A stretch of 64,000 nt of DNA, from positions 248,001 through 312,000 of the forward strand of contig CAKTWP010000001.1 in assembly GCA_934630705.1 (NCBI GenBank), in the 5' to 3' direction. The stretch comes from an uncultured Clostridia bacterium (GTDB lineage Bacteria > Bacillota > Clostridia > Christensenellales > Aristaeellaceae). The translations under genes were made by a program, and so were the position numbers. Each line of letters opens with the position of its first letter. Positions within the stretch are counted from its first letter, which is position 1. Under the pieces are notes generated by a model, which saw nothing but the letters and a program-made list of their open reading frames with translations, searched no databases and was not told the origin of the DNA. Positions 58,552-64,000 of the stretch are shown piece by piece.

Positions 58552-60110
58552 GCGCCTTTCATCTGCTGATTCTGGATGATGAAGCGCTGATCCGGCAGGG
58601 GTTGATGGCGCGGATTCGCCGGATGGGGCTTTCCGAATTTGAGCTGCTGGAAGCGGATTCCGCTGCGGCGGCGCTGGCGCTGTTTCAGGAAATGCCCATT
58701 CATGCCGTGCTGGCGGATATCTGCATGCCCGATCAAAGCGGACTGCAGTTCATTGCCGCAGCCAGAAAGCTGCAGCCGGAAACGCTGTTCGTGGTGCTGT
58801 CCGGGTTCTCGGAATTTGCCTATGCGCAGGAGGCCATTTCCCTGGGCGTGCGGGCGTATCTATGCAAGCCCGTTTCCAACGCCGTGCTGCAGCAGACGCT
58901 GGCAGACCTGCTCCATCAGCTGTCCGGGCGCGACCCGGAGCAGCGGCAGGACGAGGCCGTAGCCGCCGAGCTGGGCCGTTATTTTGCTCAAAGCGGGCGC
59001 GGCGCCGACGGGGCCCTGCCTGCCCTTTCCAGCCGCTGCCCTGCGCTGCTGGATCGGCGGCACAGCGTGATTCTGGGCATTCTGCAAATCGAGCGCGCCG
59101 GCTTTGGCGGCGGGCAGGGCGGAAACGCTTCGTCGGTGGCCCGTCTCTGCCGGGACGAAATGCAGGGCCGGAACGGCTGGGTTTTCGCCTGTCCGCAGCA
59201 GCAAAACCGGCTGTATCTGCCCTTTTTTGCCGCTCAGCCTGCCGCCCTTTCCCCGGAAATCAGCAGCTTCTTTGAAGGGCTTCTGCGGCGCTGCCGGCAG
59301 GCGGGCATCGAAGACATGCTCTTTCTGGGCTGCAGCAGGCCGGCCCCGCAGCTGCATTCTTTGATGGCGGAGGAAGCCAGCGCCGCCCTGCTGCAGCGCC
59401 GGTTTCGGGGCCAATCCGCCCTGTGCTTTTATGAAGCGGCGGTTCACAGCAGGCCCCAGGGGCTGCCCAATCTGGATCTGGAAATTCTGCGCCGGGACAT
59501 TCTGCGGGGCTCCCGCAGCAAAATCCGGCAGCGGCTGGAAGAATTATTTTCCGAGGATCTGTTTGCAGGCGGGGAGCTGGCGTATCTGAACTGGCTATGG
59601 GTGAGCGTGATCAGCCTGATGCTCAATACCTTCCCCCGGCTGGACCGCGGCACCGTGAATCATCTGCTGATTCAGGTATCCCGCTTTGAAGCCTACGCTG
59701 CCCGGGATCAGATCATCGCCGCGCTGATGAAGCTGGCGGATCAGGGGCTGGGCCCGGCCACGGCCATGGAGCCGGAGGACAAGGTGGACAGCCTGGTGCG
59801 CTATATTCAGGCGCATTACAATGAAGAAATCAGCATTCAGGCCCTGGCCGATCATTACGGCATGACCCCGGGCTATCTATCTTCGCTGTTCAAGAAGAAA
59901 ACCAACAAGACCATCGTGCAGTATATCACGGATCTGCGGATGAAGCGCGCCCGGGAGTATTTGGAAAAATCCAACCTGAGCATGGGAGACATCGCCCAGA
60001 ACATAGGCTTTAACGATGCCCAGTATTTTTCCCGGGTGTTCAAAAAAAGCGTGGGCGTTACGCCCGGACAGTATCGGCTGGTTCATCGAAAAAAGGGCGG
60101 CCCATCATAA
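58548..60110 (+). CDS. YesN-type AraC-family response regulator
   Basis: A 520-residue regulator: an N-terminal receiver with phosphoacceptor Asp57 (VLADICMPD) and acidic pocket LDDEAL at 9-14, a long middle region, and a C-terminal AraC double helix-turn-helix (LADHYGMTPGYLSSLFKKKT, then IAQNIGFNDAQYFSRVFKKS). The start at 58548 overlaps the kinase stop. It probably activates the adjacent transporter genes on phosphorylation. Confidence 0.95.
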   Translation: MSAFHLLILDDEALIRQGLMARIRRMGLSEFELLEADSAAAALALFQEMPIHAVLADICMPDQSGLQFIAAARKLQPETLFVVLSGFSEFAYAQEAISLGVRAYLCKPVSNAVLQQTLADLLHQLSGRDPEQRQDEAVAAELGRYFAQSGRGADGALPALSSRCPALLDRRHSVILGILQIERAGFGGGQGGNASSVARLCRDEMQGRNGWVFACPQQQNRLYLPFFAAQPAALSPEISSFFEGLLRRCRQAGIEDMLFLGCSRPAPQLHSLMAEEASAALLQRRFRGQSALCFYEAAVHSRPQGLPNLDLEILRRDILRGSRSKIRQRLEELFSEDLFAGGELAYLNWLWVSVISLMLNTFPRLDRGTVNHLLIQVSRFEAYAARDQIIAALMKLADQGLGPATAMEPEDKVDSLVRYIQAHYNEEISIQALADHYGMTPGYLSSLFKKKTNKTIVQYITDLRMKRAREYLEKSNLSMGDIAQNIGFNDAQYFSRVFKKSVGVTPGQYRLVHRKKGGPS

Positions 60111-60124
60111 GCCGTCTTTTTTTG
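60091..60124 (+). terminator. Terminator at the end of the regulator gene
   Basis: GGCGGC (60096-60101) pairs with GCCGTC (60111-60116, one G-U), loop of nine bases, followed by seven Ts. It overlaps the stop codon. Confidence 0.7.
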
Positions 60125-60173
60125 AAAAAAACCGCGATTCTTACAATTCCGTCACTTTCTTTAAGCAAAAGTA

Positions 60174-60182
60174 TGCTATACT
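60174..60182 (+). promoter_or_regulatory. Extended -10 before the propeller/binding-protein gene
   Basis: TGCTATACT at 60174-60182 with no strong -35. A leader of about 125 bases follows before the start at 60312. Confidence 0.4.
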
Positions 60183-60311
60183 GACATTGTGCCCTGGCTG
60201 AAAACCATCAAAACGAAAAAAATTTCCAGATCAGGGAAACAAAACGTGGTTTTCATCGTCTATATATTATGGAAGGGTTTGGATTATCTTGACGAACGAA
60301 AGGAGAAATGT

Positions 60312-62612
60312 ATGAAGAAGATCGGAATGCTGCTGGCGCTGTGCCTGTGCCTCTCTCTGGTCGCCCTGCCGGCGCTGGCCGCTCAGGGAGACGCGGCGAT
60401 GTTTCTAACCAACAAATCCATCTATGACTGCAGGGTGAGAGCCGTACACGCCGAGGGCGACACATTCTACCTGGTCAAGCGGGACGTCGACTACGTGTTC
60501 AGCTATTACTCCTACCGCGTCGGCGACGCAGAGCCCACGCTGATAATGGAAGGGGAAATCGAATATCGGCAATCGGAGGCTGATCCGTTTTTCCGCGCCC
60601 ACACGTTTTTCTTCGCGGACGGCGCGTTCTATGCCCTCAACACGCAAACCGGCGTGCTGCTGAAGCTGGCGGCGGAAAACGGCAAGCCCGTGGTGGCCCA
60701 GGCCGTGACGCTGGACCTTTCCGATTTCCAGTATACTGAAACCTACGAGGATCAGGAATATACCTACACCCTGGATCTGCAGGGCTGGACGGCGATGGGC
60801 AATGAGCTGTTCGTGCGCCTGCGGGACTACAACAACGGCGACGGAAAGCCCCAGCTGGCCATGCTGGACATGACCACCGGCGAAAAGACGGGATACGATG
60901 TGTCCTTCGTGCGCCTGTTCACCCCGTATCAGGACGGCAAGCTGCTGTGCATGGTGGTGGATGACAACAACATGTACGACATCGACAGCGGCAAATACAA
61001 GCCCATCCCCTTCTCCGTATTCGATCCGGAAACGGATACGCTGGAGCCCCTGTTTGAATTGGCGGACATGAGCTACTATGACATTTACGCCATGACCTAT
61101 GACGCGGAAAACAACTGGCTCTATCTGGCCTGCCCCGAAAGGATTTACCGGGTGGACTGCGCCACCGGCGAAATCGTGCTCAGCGCCTATGTGCCCTGCT
61201 CCTATTATCAGGATTATCAGGGCTCCGCCATCGCCCGGGTGGGGGCGCATGTGATGGTGCTCGGGTCTAACGGCGTGTATGTGCGTCTGGCAGATCCCGC
61301 GCAGCTGTCCAAGGACGCGCTTACCATCTATAACGGCTATAGTGACGACGCCCATAACCGCGCCATCGCCCAGATGGATGATATCCCCGTCACCTTCTTT
61401 GATAAGGCCTATTATTCCACCGCCCAGGAGCTGGGCCAGGCCATGGTCAGCGGCGAAAACGAAATCGATATTTTCCGCGTAAGCCTGAACTACATGGATT
61501 TCCAGCGGCTGATGGAAAAGGGCTATTGCTATGATCTGTCCGGCAGCGAAAAGCTTTCTGCCCTGGCCGCTCAGTTCTATCCCATCCTTTCCAAGGAAAT
61601 CGCCCTGGACGGAAAGCTCTACGGCATGCCCACGGATTTCTATGTGAACACCTGGTCCGTCTCCTCCGCGCTGGAAAAGAAGCTGAAGCTGGAATGCCCC
61701 AAGACCCTGGTGGAGCTTTGCCAGTTTCTTAACGACTGGGCGGAAAAGGGCTATTACGAGGAATATACCGATTATCAGCCCTTTGAAGAAGAAGAGCTGC
61801 GGAACATGATGATTTATCAGGCCCTGAGCATGTATATTGATTATATGCAGGCTACCGGCCAGACCCTGAAGCTGGATACGCCCGAGTTCCGGGAAATCAT
61901 GACGGCTGCCGCCGCTGTGGACGTAAGCGATTATGAAATTCAGGTGAACTGGGAGGACAACGACAGTGTCAACGAGCTGTTCAATAAGTCCGGCCTGTTC
62001 CAGAACTATCAGTACCTGAGCGTGCGCAATAATATGCGTTTTTCGCAGGATGAAGACTACGACACCTATTCTCCCATGCTCCTGACGCTCACAGAAAACA
62101 CGCCGCTGTGCCTGTCCGCGCAGGTGGAGGTGATGTTCATCAATCCCCGGAGCAAGCATCTGGACGCGGCGTTACGGTATCTGGAGCTGTATATGGAGAA
62201 TATCGAGCCCTCCATGCTGGCCATGATGTGCCCGGATAAAAACGATCCCATTGAGAATCCCCATTTTGAAGAAACCCTCAAAATCTACCGGGATAACATC
62301 GACCGCATCAAGAAGGCGCTGGAAACCTGCAAGGAAGAGGACAAGGCCGCTTATCAGGAGCAGCTGGAAAACTATGAGGGCTATTACAAGGACTGGGAAC
62401 GGGAAGGCAAGTATTCCGCCACTGCGGAATCCATCGCGGCATACCGGGCCTATGATTCCTATTTCTTTGTGAGAAAGCCCAACGCGTTTTATTCCTCCGG
62501 CAGCGACGATAGCCTGAGCAACCTGCTGTCCCGGTTCCTCGACGGCCAGCTGCCCCTGGAACAGTTCATCCAGGAATTTGACGCCAAGCTGCGGCTGATG
62601 CAGAACGAATAA
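60312..62612 (+). CDS. Exported binding protein with N-terminal beta-propeller-like extension
   Basis: A 766-residue secreted protein with a signal peptide (MKKIGMLLALCLCLSLVALP, then ALAAQG) and no lipobox. Residues about 30-370 form repeated beta-strand blades (LYLACPERIYRVDCATGEIV and similar). Residues about 380-766 look like an SBP family 1 receptor: DIFRVSLNYMDFQRLMEKGY, then LYGMPTDFYVNTWSVSSALE. Ordinary sugar-binding proteins are about 400-560 residues, so this is a fusion. The start follows AAAGGAG. It is followed by two sugar permease genes. Confidence 0.82.
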   Translation: MKKIGMLLALCLCLSLVALPALAAQGDAAMFLTNKSIYDCRVRAVHAEGDTFYLVKRDVDYVFSYYSYRVGDAEPTLIMEGEIEYRQSEADPFFRAHTFFFADGAFYALNTQTGVLLKLAAENGKPVVAQAVTLDLSDFQYTETYEDQEYTYTLDLQGWTAMGNELFVRLRDYNNGDGKPQLAMLDMTTGEKTGYDVSFVRLFTPYQDGKLLCMVVDDNNMYDIDSGKYKPIPFSVFDPETDTLEPLFELADMSYYDIYAMTYDAENNWLYLACPERIYRVDCATGEIVLSAYVPCSYYQDYQGSAIARVGAHVMVLGSNGVYVRLADPAQLSKDALTIYNGYSDDAHNRAIAQMDDIPVTFFDKAYYSTAQELGQAMVSGENEIDIFRVSLNYMDFQRLMEKGYCYDLSGSEKLSALAAQFYPILSKEIALDGKLYGMPTDFYVNTWSVSSALEKKLKLECPKTLVELCQFLNDWAEKGYYEEYTDYQPFEEEELRNMMIYQALSMYIDYMQATGQTLKLDTPEFREIMTAAAAVDVSDYEIQVNWEDNDSVNELFNKSGLFQNYQYLSVRNNMRFSQDEDYDTYSPMLLTLTENTPLCLSAQVEVMFINPRSKHLDAALRYLELYMENIEPSMLAMMCPDKNDPIENPHFEETLKIYRDNIDRIKKALETCKEEDKAAYQEQLENYEGYYKDWEREGKYSATAESIAAYRAYDSYFFVRKPNAFYSSGSDDSLSNLLSRFLDGQLPLEQFIQEFDAKLRLMQNE

Positions 62613-62622
62613 CGGCTGGCAG

Positions 62623-62675
62623 GGCTCGCGGCGGGGAGGGGGCGCCCCGGGCGTCCCCTCCCCGCGGCCTGAGCC
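62623..62675 (+). other. Very GC-rich intercistronic stem-loop
   Basis: GCGGGGAGGGG (62631-62641) pairs with CCCCTCCCCGC (62655-62665), with a further GGCTC/GAGCC arm outside it. No T-tract, so it is an mRNA-structuring element between the binding protein and the first permease. Confidence 0.7.
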
Positions 62676-62699
62676 GCCGTTTTCCGCAAAGGAGCTTGT

Positions 62700-63551
62700 A
62701 TGTTTCATCGGAAGAAAAGCCTGTGGCTGTTTTTGTTGCCGGGGCTGGCAGGGCTGATGCTGTTCTATGTGGTGCCTTTTGCCGGCGGCATTTATTACAG
62801 CCTCACCGACGGCACCATCAGCAACGGCTTTGTGGGCCTGGAGAATTACCGGCGCATCTGGCAAAACCAGGTGTTTCGCCTGGGCCTGCGCAACACGCTG
62901 GAGCTGTCGCTGATCTGCGCGCCGGCCATTTTTGTGTTTTCCTTTATCCTGTCGGCCATGCTGCGCACGCTGAAGGAGAAAAGCACGCCCTGGCGAAATC
63001 TGCTGCTGATGCCCTATCTGATGCCCTCCTCGGCGCTTTTGATCGTGTGGCTGCTGCTGTTTGATTATGGCGGCGTGATTAACCGCATCGTGGCGGCGCT
63101 GGGGTTTGACCGGGTGCTCTGGCTGGAAAGCGAAGCCCTGCGGGTGCCGGTGGTGCTGCTCTACATTTGGAAAAACGTGGGCTTCTCGGTGGTTATTTTC
63201 TCGGCGGCGCTGCAGGCCGTGCCCGAGCCTCTGTATGAATTTGCCCAGCTGGAAGGGGCCAGCCGCTTCCAGCAGGAAGTGAAAATCACCCTGCCGCTGA
63301 TCCTGCCCACGGCCTTTCTGGTGTTCGTGCTGGCATGGGTGAACGCCTTTAAGATTTTCAAGGAAGTATACTTCATCGGCGGAGCCTATCCCCGGGACGC
63401 GGTGTATACCCTCCAGCATTTCATGAACAACAAGTTCGCCAAGCTGGATTATCAGGATGTGACCGCCGCTGCCTATTCCTTCGCCGTGATCGTGCTGGCG
63501 CTGTTCGGGGTGCTGTATATGAGCAAGTCCGTGCGGTCCAATGAGGGGTGA
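62700..63551 (+). CDS. Sugar ABC transporter permease (MalF/UgpA type)
   Basis: A 283-residue permease. The first membrane segment (LWLFLLPGLAGLMLFYVVP) has the family's LLPGL motif, and the ATPase-contact loop YEFAQLEGASRFQQEVKIT lies near 180-198. Six hydrophobic segments. It begins 87 bases after the binding-protein gene and just before the second permease. Confidence 0.93.
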   Translation: MFHRKKSLWLFLLPGLAGLMLFYVVPFAGGIYYSLTDGTISNGFVGLENYRRIWQNQVFRLGLRNTLELSLICAPAIFVFSFILSAMLRTLKEKSTPWRNLLLMPYLMPSSALLIVWLLLFDYGGVINRIVAALGFDRVLWLESEALRVPVVLLYIWKNVGFSVVIFSAALQAVPEPLYEFAQLEGASRFQQEVKITLPLILPTAFLVFVLAWVNAFKIFKEVYFIGGAYPRDAVYTLQHFMNNKFAKLDYQDVTAAAYSFAVIVLALFGVLYMSKSVRSNEG

Positions 63552-63558
63552 AGAAGCC

Positions 63559-64000
63559 ATGAGAAACGCGCTGCGAAAGGAGGGGAAAGCCACGAAAGCC
63601 CATCGTCCTCCGATTCGGCCGGGCCGAATCGCCCTGTACGCCGTTTTGTGCGTCACGGCTGTGCTGCTCCTGCTGCCCATCGTGCTCACCTTCCTGTATT
63701 CCTTCTTCCCGCCCAGGGAAATGGGAGCTTATCTGAAAACCCGGAACAATTATCAGGCCGGAGCATGGATGGACATTCTGCTCTCCCCCGCCCAGTTTTC
63801 CCTGCGCCAGTATTACACCGTGCTGATCGAAAAGCCCAAGTATCTGAACCTGTTCGTGAATTCGGTGAAATACACCGGGGTCATTCTGCTGGGCCAGGCG
63901 ATGGTGATTCCCGCCATGGCCTACGCCCTGAGCCGGTTTAGGTTTCACGGCCGGGATCTGCTGTTTTTCTGCGTGCTGGCGCTGATGCTGCTGCCCTTCC
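63559..64000 (+). CDS. Sugar ABC transporter permease (MalG/UgpE type), partial
   Basis: The open frame from ATG 63559 continues to the window edge (147 residues visible). It has a basic N-terminus, a first membrane segment (about 27-48: LYAVLCVTAVLLLLPIVLTF), and a later NSVKYTGVILLGQAMVIPAM matching the second permease of sugar ABC systems. AGGGGTGA lies before the ATG. The conserved EAA loop would be beyond the window. Confidence 0.85.
   Translation, partial: MRNALRKEGKATKAHRPPIRPGRIALYAVLCVTAVLLLLPIVLTFLYSFFPPREMGAYLKTRNNYQAGAWMDILLSPAQFSLRQYYTVLIEKPKYLNLFVNSVKYTGVILLGQAMVIPAMAYALSRFRFHGRDLLFFCVLALMLLPF

Noticed and set aside
1..64000. CRISPR arrays, tRNA, rRNA, prophage or integrase genes
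   Set aside because: None was seen on either strand: no regularly spaced direct repeats, no tRNA-like cloverleaf recognised, no integrase, capsid or transposase motifs.

Overview
The window looks like chromosome from a GC-rich, gut-type clostridial Firmicute. Supporting signs are a trigger factor-clpP-clpX block, a class II GalT, YesM/YesN and membrane-anchored AraC regulators beside LplB/LplC-type sugar transporters, a BmpA-type nucleoside transporter, AAGGAGG-like ribosome sites before most genes and a small SpoIIR-like protein. I see no phage, conjugative element, rRNA, tRNA or CRISPR array. The species cannot be named from the sequence alone.

Layout. 1-1065: end of an unidentified gene, then murQ (N-acetylmuramate recycling). 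1202-3678: ECF sigma factor with a DUF4179-like membrane partner, and a small secreted protein. 3954-12402: a sugar ABC transporter (binding protein, LplB- and LplC-type permeases) followed by a TIM-barrel / metallo-beta-lactamase / TIM-barrel trio, divergent from a membrane-bound AraC sensor-regulator. 12640-18177: TetR regulator, HdeD-like protein, MMPL transporter and a YhgE/Pip-like secreted protein. 18369-21844: clpX, clpP and tig (reverse strand). 22040-26174: an acetyltransferase, then a MoxR ATPase / DUF58 / DUF4129-like membrane operon.

26358-34786 (reverse): lone galT, then a nucleoside uptake operon (BMP-type binding protein, nucleoside hydrolase, ATPase, two permeases, TraB/GumN protein). 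34980-39628 (reverse): a Gld-like ABC exporter (ATPase, permease, GldG-like, DUF4340). 39872-40354: small membrane protein. 40783-44930 (reverse): AraC regulator, formate-tetrahydrofolate ligase, lactonase-like propeller and a short SpoIIR-like protein. 45117-52541 (forward): a glycan-degradation cluster of UlaG-like hydrolase, GH16, enolase-superfamily dehydratase, clan GH-A hydrolase, SDR and GH78 alpha-L-rhamnosidase, none with an obvious signal peptide. 52730-56496 (reverse): a second LplB/binding protein/LplC transporter. 56731-64000 (forward): YesM/YesN two-component pair, then a third sugar ABC system whose binding protein has a large N-terminal propeller-like extension; the last permease runs off the window.

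The sugar regions form a coherent unit: oligosaccharides sensed by AraC or YesMN proteins enter through the transporters and are cut inside the cell, and the released sugar acids or lactones are handled by dehydratase, lactonase-like and TIM-barrel enzymes. The most unusual non-coding signals are a four-copy family of long hairpin repeats with compensating stem changes (near 13.3, 26.2, 40.7 and 52.7 kb), a MITE-like block of stacked hairpins at 40.4-40.7 kb, and a strong stem-loop after every substrate-binding-protein gene.
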